Part shown: in pieces, positions 42,935-51,504 of the stretch
Position numbering within the stretch: position 1 is the stretch's first letter
How the letters are laid out: every line of letters starts with the position of its first letter
DNA from: Nostoc sp. KVJ20
Lineage (GTDB): Bacteria > Cyanobacteriota > Cyanobacteriia > Cyanobacteriales > Nostocaceae
Assembly (NCBI RefSeq): GCF_001712795.1
Contig: NZ_KV757622.1
Span: 62,001-126,000 of the forward strand
Direction of reading: 5' to 3'
DNA length: 64,000 nt
Notes under the pieces: model-generated
What the model was told of the DNA's origin: nothing
The model's input: only the letters and a program-made list of their open reading frames with translations
Database searches by the model: none
Program-made: the position numbers and the translations under genes

Positions 42935-44245
42935 ATGACCTCAACCCTACGGAAATTTCCCCGTCTTAATGCTCCGACACTGCACAAGTTGCCCAATGGT
43001 TTGACAATCATTGCCGAGCAAATGCCAGTTGAAGCCGTAAACCTCAATTTGTGGATTAAAGTTGGCTCTGCTGTAGAACCTGATGCCATTAATGGCATGG
43101 CTCACTTTTTAGAACACATGATTTTTAAAGGAACAGAACGACTGGCTAGCGGCGAATTTGAACGTCGAATTGAAGAACGGGGTGCTGTTACTAATGCTGC
43201 TACTAGCCAAGACTATACTCATTACTATATAACCACTGCACCCAAAGATTTTGCCGAGCTTGCACCACTACAAATAGATGTAGTATCTAACGCGAGTATT
43301 CCTGATGATGCTTTTGAACGTGAGCGATTGGTAGTTTTGGAAGAAATTAGGCGTTCAGAGGATAATCCCCAGCGGCGGACATATCGGCGGGCGATGGAGA
43401 CAGCCTTTGATCAGTTACCCTATCGCCGTGCAGTATTGGGGCCAGAATCGGTGATTGCCGAACTTAAACCCCAGCAGATGCGAGATTTTCATACTAATTG
43501 GTATCAACCGCAGTCAATTACTGCTGTGGCTGTGGGCAATTTACCCGTGGAAGAATTAATTGCAACTGTTGCTGAAGGATTTACAAAAGCCGCTAAAATT
43601 CCCCACTCCCCATTACCCCTTATCCCCAGAGGGGGCCCCACCTTCCCCACTCCCCACTCCCTACTCAACTCTGAATCACCATTTACAGAAATTGTCCGTC
43701 GAGAATTTATTGATGAAAGTCTGCAACAAGCAAGGCTAGTGATGGTTTGGCGGGTTCCCGGAATGACCCAGTTAGATCGCACCTATGGATTGGATGTTTT
43801 AGCAGGAATTTTGGGACACGGGCGGACATCAAGACTAGTGAGAGATTTACGGGAAGAACGAGGATTAGTTTCTTCAATTTCTGTGAGCAACATGAGCAAT
43901 CAGCTGCAAGGGATATTTTATATTTCAGCTAAATGTGCAGTGGAAAATTTAGCAGTTGTAGAGGATGCGATCGCTCAACACATTGGTAAACTACAAACAG
44001 AGTTGGTAACAGAATCAGAAATTGCCCGTATACGGCGGCGAGTAGCCAACAGATTTATATTTGGTAACGAAACACCAAGCGATCGCTCCGGGTTGTATGG
44101 TTATTATCAATCTTTGGTGGGAGATTTGGAACCTGCCTTTAACTACCCAGCGATAATTCAGAGCCAAGATGCAACAGACTTGATGCAAGCAGCTAATGAG
44201 TATCTTTCCCCAGATGCTTATGGTGTGGTTTTTGTAAAGCCGTAA
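42935..44245 (+). CDS. M16 zinc protease (processing peptidase-like)
   Basis: 436 residues. The inverted zinc site HFLEH is in GMAHFLEHMIFKGT, and the third ligand Glu lies in the ERERLVVLEEIRRSED block. The second half has the M16 C-terminal domain with a DLREERGLVSSISVSN substrate loop. Residues of about 222-245 (IPHSPLPLIPRGGPTFPTPH) are Pro-rich low complexity encoded by CCCCACT-type repeat DNA, in the linker between the two lobes. It is probably a member of the cyanobacterial M16 pair; no second M16 gene is adjacent. Substrate unknown. Confidence 0.92.
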   Translation: MTSTLRKFPRLNAPTLHKLPNGLTIIAEQMPVEAVNLNLWIKVGSAVEPDAINGMAHFLEHMIFKGTERLASGEFERRIEERGAVTNAATSQDYTHYYITTAPKDFAELAPLQIDVVSNASIPDDAFERERLVVLEEIRRSEDNPQRRTYRRAMETAFDQLPYRRAVLGPESVIAELKPQQMRDFHTNWYQPQSITAVAVGNLPVEELIATVAEGFTKAAKIPHSPLPLIPRGGPTFPTPHSLLNSESPFTEIVRREFIDESLQQARLVMVWRVPGMTQLDRTYGLDVLAGILGHGRTSRLVRDLREERGLVSSISVSNMSNQLQGIFYISAKCAVENLAVVEDAIAQHIGKLQTELVTESEIARIRRRVANRFIFGNETPSDRSGLYGYYQSLVGDLEPAFNYPAIIQSQDATDLMQAANEYLSPDAYGVVFVKP

Positions 44246-44248
44246 ATT

Positions 44249-44364
44249 AAAAATTGGGAATAGGGCATGGGGCATTGGGCATGGGGAAGAGGAAAATAAT
44301 TAATAATCAGTACCAATGCCCAGTTATTAATCCAAAATCCAAAATCTAAAATCCAAAATTGCAT
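44249..44364. repeat. GGGCATT and AAAATCC heptad arrays
   Basis: GGGCATGGGGCATTGGGCAT (44266-44285) and AATCCAAAATCTAAAATCC (from 44332) are two STRR types between the M16 protease and the kinase-like gene. The second ends only two bases before the GCATC that precedes the ATG, so the start has essentially no native leader. Confidence 0.65.
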
Positions 44365-44365
44365 C

Positions 44366-45229
44366 ATGTGGACTCAAATCGACACCCATATTAGCCAGGT
44401 GACTGGCGAAAAATTTCAGAGTCAGCAACGGCGATCGGTTGGTGGTGGGTGCATCAACCAAGGTTATGCTGTTTCCAATGGTGAGATAACCTACTTCGTC
44501 AAGCTTAACCTTGCATCCCAAATTGCGATGTTTGAAGCCGAGGCGTTGGGTTTAAAGGAAATGCTAGCAACAGCTAGTATTCGCGTTCCCAAACCAATTT
44601 GTTGGAATACTGCTGATAATTCTAGCTACATCGTCCTGGAATGGTTGGAACTTGGTAGCGGTAACAGCAACTCATGGGAAGAGATGGGGCGCAAGTTAGC
44701 GGCGATGCATAAAGCTAGCAGCAGTCAAGGTTTTGGTTGGAAAATTAACAATACCATTGGTTCCACACCCCAAATTAATACTTGGACAGCAGACTGGACG
44801 GAATTTTATATTAAACATCGTTTGGGTTATCAATTTCAATTGGCAAGGCGACGGGGAGGTAATTTTCCCCAGCAAGACAAGTTACTAGCAGCTATTCCTG
44901 AACTATTGGCAAATCATGAGGTGCAACCTTCTTTAGTACACGGCGATTTATGGGGCGGAAATGCTGGGTGTACTGCGTCGGGAGAACCTGTGATATTTGA
45001 TCCAGCAACTTATTTTGCGGATAGAGAAGTTGATATCGCTATGACAGAATTGTTTGGTGGGTTCCCAGCAGCATTTTATCAGGGTTACAACGGGGTATTT
45101 CCTTTAGATTCAGGCTATGAACGCAGAAAAACGCTCTATAACCTCTATCACATCTTGAATCACTTCAATTTATTTGGTGGTGGTTACGATTCGCAAGCCA
45201 ACCGGATGATTAACCAGATTTTGCGCTAA
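44366..45229 (+). CDS. Fructosamine kinase family protein
   Basis: A 287-residue protein of the fructosamine-3-kinase / aminoglycoside phosphotransferase-like fold. VGGGCINQGYAVSNGEITYF is the P-loop-like N-lobe, and LVHGDLWGGNAGCTASGEPV holds the catalytic Brenner motif HGDxxxxN, with the metal-binding FDPATYFADREVDIAMTELF after it. The family repairs sugar-modified amines. The ATG at 44366 is 121 bases after the M16 gene, separated by repeats. Confidence 0.9.
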   Translation: MWTQIDTHISQVTGEKFQSQQRRSVGGGCINQGYAVSNGEITYFVKLNLASQIAMFEAEALGLKEMLATASIRVPKPICWNTADNSSYIVLEWLELGSGNSNSWEEMGRKLAAMHKASSSQGFGWKINNTIGSTPQINTWTADWTEFYIKHRLGYQFQLARRRGGNFPQQDKLLAAIPELLANHEVQPSLVHGDLWGGNAGCTASGEPVIFDPATYFADREVDIAMTELFGGFPAAFYQGYNGVFPLDSGYERRKTLYNLYHILNHFNLFGGGYDSQANRMINQILR

Positions 45230-45399
45230 GTGGAGTCTACACAACTTAGCATTTTTATGATACAATTGTACTATAAAAATATGAACGTCTGCTGAGTATG
45301 CAACGGTAAGTACAAATTTCCCTCAGTCCGTAGTGAATAGACTCAAACAAACTTTGCGCTTCTCTACGTTTAAACTTTAACCCTCAGCTAACCGCAAAT

Positions 45400-45427
45400 T
45401 TACGGAACTTTGTACAAAGTTTCGTAA
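45400..45427 (+). promoter_or_regulatory. 28-bp palindrome, candidate operator of the unknown gene
   Basis: AACTTTGTACAAAGTT (45406-45421) is a perfect 16-bp palindrome. With TTACGG on the left and TTCGTAA on the right it extends to 28 bp with only one mismatched pair. It lies about 123 bases before the start of the unrecognised 463-residue gene, in a 320-bp gap without other genes. The size and symmetry suit a dimeric regulator. Confidence 0.55.
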
Positions 45428-45549
45428 TCAAATTATTGTGTGTTTACTCTTCAATTTTACACAGTTGTAACAGCTTATTTTGTCAGAGTAATAGACTTCA
45501 GTAACCGTGGTTTTACAAGATTCTTAACCTTTATCTGTAGGTTGGTAAT

Positions 45550-46941
45550 ATGACAAAGAATCAAATTTCTCTAGTAGAACTAATCCAAATTATTGGACAA
45601 TATCGCAACAATATTATTGTCAATATCAAACACCTGCAAGAACATTATCAAAGAACAGGTATCAAGCGTGTTAGAGGTGTTAGAAACGAAAATGGGGAAC
45701 TGCTCCAACCTTGGTTGCGAACAGAATATATGGATAACGCTGAGTATGTCGGTATGGGCGAGTTTCAGTTTAACCGCAATACTGCTACTATCAATATGCT
45801 TGTCAAACGTAAAGTCAAACTTGCAAAATCTGAAGACAAAACTCCCACTCTTGAAGTAGCAGGGTTGCTAGTAAATGACCTCAATAGCTTTAATAATTAT
45901 ACGATTGTAAGTGACGGCAAAATCAACGTAAAGTCATTACGAGTCAAAATCAGCAGCAAAAAGGTCTTTGACTTACTCAAAGAGAAAGGCATTCTAGATG
46001 CGGAGAAATTCGACTTTCGGGCTGAATATACCATTCAGTTAGATAACTTGCCACTTGTCGCTGCTAATAGTAGTTACAGCAGTGTTGATGGAGTATTCAA
46101 TGAACTAGCAGAAATTAAAGTTCTGACTAGTATTATTGGCGCTCACTTGAGAAAGGAGTCAGATGTATTTATCGAGACGCAGTTAGATGAATTTAAAAAT
46201 CACTATTTGTCCAAGAATATTTACATCAACTTTCCTACAACTAACGAATACACTGATATCACCGAAGCTTTAGCTAATGGTACTCTTGACTCAAGATTAA
46301 GCTATAAAATCGATATTGGCAGTCAAGATATTTTGAACCTGAGTAAGTTACCTTCTGCTAATAAGTTTCTCAATAGAATGTATCGTCTTTATGACCAGGA
46401 AACTGGAGAAATTTTCATTAAACCTAGTTTTGAAATGGCATTTAATGAGAATCTCGCTGTTAGAGACAGGTTACTGTCATCACGCACCAAGATTACAAAA
46501 GTTGATGAGTTTATGAAACCAATTTTCGATGATTTTCTTGGGCTTGAGAAAAATGGCATTGTTGGAGGTATTCTTAAGAAAGTTGGTGCTGATAGCTTGG
46601 CGCAGTTGTTGCAAGATAAACAAACTGGTAAGCAAATTAGCAAAGAGGAAATGGTTGCAGCTTTAACGACGGCGAGTCATAAGCTAGAAGAATATGCGGA
46701 AAATATCTACGAAGATAAGATATCTCCATTGGTATTTTACATTGGTTCTACTGGACTGTTGCCAAAACAAATGGAAGCAAAAGCCATGACAGCTGACGAA
46801 GCTACTGCTAAATATCCAAATTTGAAATTTTCTAAAGATGAGCAAGAAGGTACTTTTTTTGCAGTTGGTGATAGTATTATCAGCATATACACCAAGACTG
46901 AATATTACAGCAAACTTATTTCTGTAGGTGTAGATAATTAG
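45550..46941 (+). CDS. Unrecognised 463-residue protein
   Basis: The product begins MTKNQISLVELIQIIGQYRN and contains IKHLQEHYQRTGIKRVRGVR, then LLQPWLRTEYMDNAEYVGMG. There is no signal or membrane segment. From about residue 55 it is rich in alternating hydrophobic and polar beta stretches with many Lys, Asp and Asn; from about 330 it is more helical (SKEEMVAALTTASHKLEEYA). It has good coding features and ends before a perfect hairpin. I do not recognise any family and see no catalytic motif. A hydrophilic protein of this size next to an unusual operator is a good orphan to search. Confidence 0.7.
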   Translation: MTKNQISLVELIQIIGQYRNNIIVNIKHLQEHYQRTGIKRVRGVRNENGELLQPWLRTEYMDNAEYVGMGEFQFNRNTATINMLVKRKVKLAKSEDKTPTLEVAGLLVNDLNSFNNYTIVSDGKINVKSLRVKISSKKVFDLLKEKGILDAEKFDFRAEYTIQLDNLPLVAANSSYSSVDGVFNELAEIKVLTSIIGAHLRKESDVFIETQLDEFKNHYLSKNIYINFPTTNEYTDITEALANGTLDSRLSYKIDIGSQDILNLSKLPSANKFLNRMYRLYDQETGEIFIKPSFEMAFNENLAVRDRLLSSRTKITKVDEFMKPIFDDFLGLEKNGIVGGILKKVGADSLAQLLQDKQTGKQISKEEMVAALTTASHKLEEYAENIYEDKISPLVFYIGSTGLLPKQMEAKAMTADEATAKYPNLKFSKDEQEGTFFAVGDSIISIYTKTEYYSKLISVGVDN

Positions 46942-46987
46942 ATTGGATATACTAATCTAATTTTATTTGCGAGACTGCAAATAGTAT

Positions 46988-47017
46988 AATCCCGACTTAT
47001 CAAATAAGTCGGGATTC
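46988..47017 (+). terminator. Hairpin after the unknown gene
   Basis: AATCCCGACTTAT pairs perfectly with ATAAGTCGGGATT around CAA, 47 bases after the stop. CAATACGG follows, not a T-run, so termination may be weak. It belongs to the same GTCGGG hairpin family as 1340-1370. Confidence 0.5.
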
Positions 47018-47093
47018 AATACGGTTATGTTACGGTTTTTGATGAAAATTATAGTTCGCAAAGATCCGATAAATCATCACAAAGACGCGATAA

Positions 47094-47146
47094 ATCGCCG
47101 TCTTTACAAAATACTGATTATTGTAAAGACGGCGATTCATCGCGTC
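47094..47146. repeat. Long hairpin of the AGACGCGA family
   Basis: GACGCGATAAATCGCCGTCT and TTTACAA on the left pair with the right arm TTGTAAAGACGGCGATTCAT and CGCGTC over 26 bp with one mismatch, with a loop of about 11 bases. The ends are the AGACGCGA...TCGCGTCT palindrome that occurs twice inside smc. Confidence 0.65.
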
Positions 47147-47355
47147 TCTTGTCTTAACCGAAAAGTATTGAGTCGGGATTCTTATCTTTCACTAATAATT
47201 TAGGACTGCTATAGGACTCATATTTGATTTCTGAAAAAACTCAGTACAACTAAGAAGCCTTCTTTCCTGTTGCCTATTGTCTATTGCCTATTCCCTGCCT
47301 ACGCAAATCAGTTCAGAAATCAAAGCGGATTCCTATATAGCAATTATAATTACTA

Positions 47356-47883
47356 TTATGGTTTCCCTAAAATACAGTTAGAGCTTGGATTAATTGTAGA
47401 AGCAATGGAACTGGTAGGTGAAGACATTAAAACAATAATACTACCTATAATCTGTAAAGACAGTAGCAAGAAAATACTGTAGTAAATTATTTTTAAATCT
47501 TTATTAATGATTTGAACATAACGTTCTATAAAGGAAGAATAACCTGCTATTCCCACAGAGCCAAAGCTTCCAATAATCAATAATCTCATCAATAATTCAA
47601 TAGAAGATGTAAATAGCGATCGCTCTTGATTAGGACAGGGTACAAAACTATATTTTTCAATTGTTAAATTCCCTAAAACAGAGTTAAATAGCCCTGGCTG
47701 TACAACCATTAATGGTTGACTTATTTCGTGGGGATATTTGACTAAATGGTTACTTACAGAACGATTATTATATTGATCTACAGCTAATATATTCGCCATT
47801 GATTCTTCAGATGGAATAAGCACAGCAGCAATACTCAAGGTAAGGCTAGTAGCAGCGACTACAATTTTTTTATTTATTTTCAT
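47356..47883 (-). CDS. Small exported or membrane protein of unknown function
   Basis: 175 residues. MKINKKIVVAATSLTLSIAA is a signal peptide or anchor. Then come a polar segment (DQYNNRSVSNHLVKYPHEIS) and two hydrophobic helices (LLMRLLIIGSFGSVGIAGYS and IIYYSIFLLLSLQIIGSIIV). AAGGAAAA precedes the ATG at 47883. I do not recognise the family. It lies 36 bases downstream of the M50 protease on the same strand, so it could be cotranscribed. Confidence 0.65.
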   Translation of the reverse strand: MKINKKIVVAATSLTLSIAAVLIPSEESMANILAVDQYNNRSVSNHLVKYPHEISQPLMVVQPGLFNSVLGNLTIEKYSFVPCPNQERSLFTSSIELLMRLLIIGSFGSVGIAGYSSFIERYVQIINKDLKIIYYSIFLLLSLQIIGSIIVLMSSPTSSIASTINPSSNCILGKP

Positions 47884-47919
47884 TCAAATTTTCCTTTTTA
47901 TTCGTATAAAAATTGTTGT

Positions 47920-48528
47920 TTACATCCCCAATCCTGACCGGATAAATAAATCAGCAATGCTACCAAGTCCTATCCCAAAACCCGGAATTATAAATAGAAG
48001 CATCATGGCAAATAATCCAAATTGGCTATATTGCAATGGTTTTAGCTGAGGAAAAATTTCACTGAAAATATGAAAGCCATCGAGTGGCGGAATTGGCAGC
48101 AGATTAAACAGAAATAACGTCAAATTAATCCGAGCCGCTAGGTAAAGAAATTCGACACTCACGAGTCCTGAAAGACTAGGTTTAAAGAAAAGTTTGAGCA
48201 GCACAACAAATAGAACTCCTAAAGCCAGATTTGACAATGGCCCTGCTGCTGATACCAAAATATTGCCTAACTTTCCAGAACGAAACTTAGATGGGTTGAC
48301 GGGCATTTGTCCCCAAGCTATACCCATAAGACAGAGAAAGATGAGCGATTCTTTGCCCATGTGGACTACAGGATTCAGCGTCAGATGACCGGTTTGTTGT
48401 GGAGTATTATCTCCCTGACTCATCGCAGCCCAGCCGTGAGCAAGCTCATGCAAAGTGATGGAGAATATGACAATAACAACGATTCTGAAAAAATGAATCG
48501 GCTCTGTGATTAGTGTTTGGATAAACAT
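47920..48528 (-). CDS. M50 (site-2 protease) family metallopeptidase
   Basis: The intramembrane zinc site is HELAH, in ITLHELAHGWAAMSQGDNTP, and the second site NLLPIPPLDGFHIF contains the conserved LDG. Four to five hydrophobic helices give a short S2P form. I use ATG 48528 (MFIQTLITEPIHFFRIVVIV), which matches the usual family N-terminus. The open frame reaches a TTG at 48606, giving 228 rather than 202 residues. It is probably an intramembrane protease for a regulator or membrane protein. The neighbour at 47356 is a possible substrate, by location only. Confidence 0.85.
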   Translation of the reverse strand: MFIQTLITEPIHFFRIVVIVIFSITLHELAHGWAAMSQGDNTPQQTGHLTLNPVVHMGKESLIFLCLMGIAWGQMPVNPSKFRSGKLGNILVSAAGPLSNLALGVLFVVLLKLFFKPSLSGLVSVEFLYLAARINLTLFLFNLLPIPPLDGFHIFSEIFPQLKPLQYSQFGLFAMMLLFIIPGFGIGLGSIADLFIRSGLGM

Positions 48529-48762
48529 ATATTCTGGCTCGTGGTATGGTTGAAGCTGAAATCTGCACTTTCCGAAGACACGCATGAAAAAGTTACTCAA
48601 TTTCAAAACTACAAGTTTTGAGAATTAAGTGCGATCGCAAATAAATTAGGTGTAAATTAAGTAAGCTATTTTTGTGCGACTTCCAAGACTAGTTCAAAAA
48701 TCTATGGAGACGTTGGTTGTTGAGAATAAAGCGAATCAGTTGTTTGAAATCAGCGTAGGCTG

Positions 48763-48903
48763 GGGCGTGTTTTCAAAGTTTTAGATCCCCCCAACCCCCC
48801 GATAAATTGGGGGACTAAGAGTTTCTTAAAGTCCCCCTTTTGAAGGGGGATTTAGGGGGATCTAAAAACTTATAGGCTAAACGAGTAGTTTGAAAACACG
48901 CCC
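48763..48903. mobile_element. MITE-like element with 15-bp terminal inverted repeats
   Basis: GGGCGTGTTTTCAAA (48763-48777) and TTTGAAAACACGCCC (48889-48903) are perfect inverted ends, extendable by GGCT.. / ..AGCC with one mismatch. TTTTAGATCCCCC and GGGGGATCTAAAA form a second stem inside, with a further CCCCCC..GGGGGG hairpin. 141 bp, no coding capacity. Flanking words resemble the dispersed repeat at 200-225. Confidence 0.65.
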
Positions 48904-49408
48904 TAGCCCGTTGTAGACGCTGAGTAAGTCAGTATTTGTATCATAATTTACTATATTTTGGTAATGCCCCATATCTGTAATAACAAACTAGTTACTTTAA
49001 TGTTATTAAAATAACTAAGTAAAAGTCCATAGTAATTATTCGTATATTTTATGATTCAATTCCGTTAGACTTTCTGAGTACAAATTGCTTGTATTGCAAT
49101 CAAACAATCAATTTTAGTATTTAATAGCCTCGTTATCCTACTGGTTAACACGTAGTTAAAATTAAAGATTCTGTATATAAAGCTCTTATATTACTAATGA
49201 GTCATTGCATATTTCAGCTTGATTAACCAACATTTTTTAATAACTGACCAGATGGTAATTCTCAGTCAGCTATTACTTAGCAATACTTAATACACCAAAA
49301 ATAAATATTGTTTACTAAATAATTTAAAAATTAATACAGTAATTAGACAGGATAATAACGGCTTATTGGTATTATTTTGATGCACAAACGCAATGATGAT
49401 GAACAACA
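48904..49408. other. A+T-rich upstream region of the symporter operon
   Basis: No gene or strong structure was seen. It should hold the promoter of the DUF4212/SSS operon. It contains many TTA/TAA-rich stretches and no clear NtcA (GTAN8TAC) box that I can support. Confidence 0.35.
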
Positions 49409-49690
49409 ATGGATGAAGATCAGCGCCGTTCTTATTGGCGTGCTAATACTACTTTAATTCGTAATCTTTTAATTGTCTGGGCATTGGTTTCCCTAGTTTT
49501 CAGTATTTTGTTGGTTCAACCTTTGAATGCAATACGGTTTTTTGGCGTACCCTTTGGCTTTTGGATGGCACAACAAGGATCAATCTTGGTATTTGTAGCC
49601 TTGATTTTCATTTATGCCTTCCAAATGGACAAGCTAGACCGCAAATTCAATCTCGGTAAGCAAGACCAAAAATACAATCTTAAGAAGTGA
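49409..49690 (+). CDS. DUF4212 small subunit of a sodium:solute symporter
   Basis: 93 residues with two membrane helices. The N-terminus RRSYWRANTTLIRNLLIVWA, then FGVPFGFWMAQQGSILVFVA, is the DUF4212 signature. Such proteins are always encoded beside an SSS-family symporter and probably form its small subunit. The large-subunit gene starts nine bases after the stop, so the two are co-translated. Confidence 0.9.
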   Translation: MDEDQRRSYWRANTTLIRNLLIVWALVSLVFSILLVQPLNAIRFFGVPFGFWMAQQGSILVFVALIFIYAFQMDKLDRKFNLGKQDQKYNLKK

Positions 49691-49699
49691 GGAAAAACC

Positions 49700-51355
49700 G
49701 TGTCAGTTGAAATTTGGACTATTGTATTAGTTGGACTTTCCTTTGCTGCCTACATTTATATTGGTTGGCAATCACGAGTCGAAAATAGTAAAGACTTCTT
49801 TATAGCCGGTCAAGGGATACCTTCAATTGCTAATGGTGCGGCTACGGCCGCCGACTGGATGTCCGCAGCCTCCTTTATTTCAATGGCGGGGCTGATTTCT
49901 TTTTTGGGTTATGACGGTTCTATTTATTTGATGGGGTGGACGGGTGGCTATGTACTGCTGGCATTATTGCTGGCTCCCTACCTGCGGAAATTTGGTAAGT
50001 ATACAGTGCCAGATTTTGTAGGCGATCGCTACTACTCTAATATCGCCCGTTTGGTGGCAGTAGTTGCAGCCATTTTCGTCTCCCTCACCTATGTTGCTGG
50101 ACAAATGCGCGGTGTGGGCATTGTTTTTAGCCGCTTCTTACAAGTAGATATCAATACAGGTGTGATCATCGGTATGGTGATCGTCGGCTTTTTCTCTGTG
50201 TTGGGCGGAATGAAAGGCATTACTTGGACACAAGTGGCACAGTACTGTGTGTTGATTTTTGCTTACTTGATTCCAGCGATCGCGATCGCCTGGTTTCTCA
50301 CTGGTAATCCTGTTCCTCAGCTAGCATTTACCTTCAGTGATATTGCTGACAAACTCAATAAAATTCAGGTTGACCTGGGGTTTAAGCCATATACTGAGCC
50401 ATTTGTGAACAAGTCAATGCTAGATGTGCTGTTCACCACTATTGCCCTGATGGTGGGCACTGCTGGCTTGCCCCATATTATTGTCCGATTTTACACAGTT
50501 AAGAGTGTACGTGCAGCCCGCTTTTCTGCTGGTTGGGCACTATTATTTATTGCCATTCTTTATACAACCGCTCCAGCCCTCTCCATGTTTGCTCGCTACA
50601 ACCTGATCGATTCCCTGCACAATCAGACAGTTGCAGAAGTGCAGCAGCTAGACTGGGCTACCAAGTGGGAAAAAACTAAACTGTTGGCTTTTGATGACAT
50701 CAATAAGGATGGGCGTTTCCAGTTAACTCCAAACAAAGACACCAATGAAATCAAGATTGACCGAGATATCATTGTGCTTTCTACCCCAGAAGTAGCTAAC
50801 CTCCCTCCGTGGGTGATTGGCTTGGTAGCGGCTGGTGGTTTGGCTGCTGCTTTATCTACAGCATCAGGTTTATTGCTGGTAATTTCCAGTTCCATCGCCC
50901 ACGATATTTACTACCGGATCATCGATTCATCAGCCTCAGAAGAAAAACGGGTGTTTGTCGGGCGGATCATGGTAGGTTTTTCCCTTGTCCTCGCCGGATA
51001 TTTTGGGGTGAATCCGCCGGGATTTGTGAGTGAGGTGGTGGCTTTTGCCTTTGGTTTAGCCGCTGCTAGTTTCTTCCCGGTGATTTTCCTGGGGATTTTC
51101 GATAAGCGCACTAATTCCGAAGGTGCGATCGCCGGCATGGTGACGGGTTTAATTTTTACGATTATTTACATTGTCGGCGTCAAGTTTGGCGGTATGCAAC
51201 CCTGGTTTTTTGGGGTTTCTCCCGAAGGAATTGGAACTTTGGGGATGCTAATTAATTTCGCTGTCACCCTAGTGGTTTCGCGCCTAACGCCACCTCCTCC
51301 AGTCGAAATTCAAGCGATGGTAGAAGACCTCCGCAGCCCATTGATTGAAGAATAG
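49700..51355 (+). CDS. Sodium:solute symporter (SSS family, VC_2705/ActP-like)
   Basis: 551 residues with about 13 membrane helices. The family blocks FIAGQGIPSIANGAATAADW (helix 1 to 2), the GLPHIIVRFYTVKSVRAARF loop and GGLAAALSTASGLLLVISSS are present. An unusual soluble segment of about 70 residues (DDINKDGRFQLTPNKDTNEI, about residues 333-352) lies between two helices and resembles the VC_2705 subfamily. DINKDGRFQL looks like an EF-hand-like loop. The substrate is probably a small organic acid such as acetate or pyruvate, by family only. It pairs with the DUF4212 protein. Confidence 0.9.
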   Translation: MSVEIWTIVLVGLSFAAYIYIGWQSRVENSKDFFIAGQGIPSIANGAATAADWMSAASFISMAGLISFLGYDGSIYLMGWTGGYVLLALLLAPYLRKFGKYTVPDFVGDRYYSNIARLVAVVAAIFVSLTYVAGQMRGVGIVFSRFLQVDINTGVIIGMVIVGFFSVLGGMKGITWTQVAQYCVLIFAYLIPAIAIAWFLTGNPVPQLAFTFSDIADKLNKIQVDLGFKPYTEPFVNKSMLDVLFTTIALMVGTAGLPHIIVRFYTVKSVRAARFSAGWALLFIAILYTTAPALSMFARYNLIDSLHNQTVAEVQQLDWATKWEKTKLLAFDDINKDGRFQLTPNKDTNEIKIDRDIIVLSTPEVANLPPWVIGLVAAGGLAAALSTASGLLLVISSSIAHDIYYRIIDSSASEEKRVFVGRIMVGFSLVLAGYFGVNPPGFVSEVVAFAFGLAAASFFPVIFLGIFDKRTNSEGAIAGMVTGLIFTIIYIVGVKFGGMQPWFFGVSPEGIGTLGMLINFAVTLVVSRLTPPPPVEIQAMVEDLRSPLIEE

Positions 51356-51360
51356 GATTT

Positions 51361-51500
51361 TGGGCATGGGGCATTGGGCATGGGGCATTGGGCATTGGGC
51401 ATCGGGCATTGGGCATAAGAGGCAGAGGGGAAAGACTTATTACTGCTACTTCTCTTCTCCTCCTCTGCTCCCCTGCCCCTCTGCTCCCCTGCTCCCCAAT
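51361..51500. repeat. GGGCATT heptad array and purine-rich filler
   Basis: GGGCATGGGGCATTGGGCAT (from 51362) is repeated about eight times in imperfect heptads to 51415, followed by CCTCTGCTCCCCTGCCCCTC-type words. It lies between two convergent genes. Confidence 0.65.
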
Positions 51501-51504
51501 ACCA

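Noticed and set aside
47270..47482. 70-codon plus-strand frame opposite the small membrane protein gene
   Set aside because: The start lies in a CTATTGCCTATT repeat and it overlaps a better minus-strand gene with a ribosome binding site.
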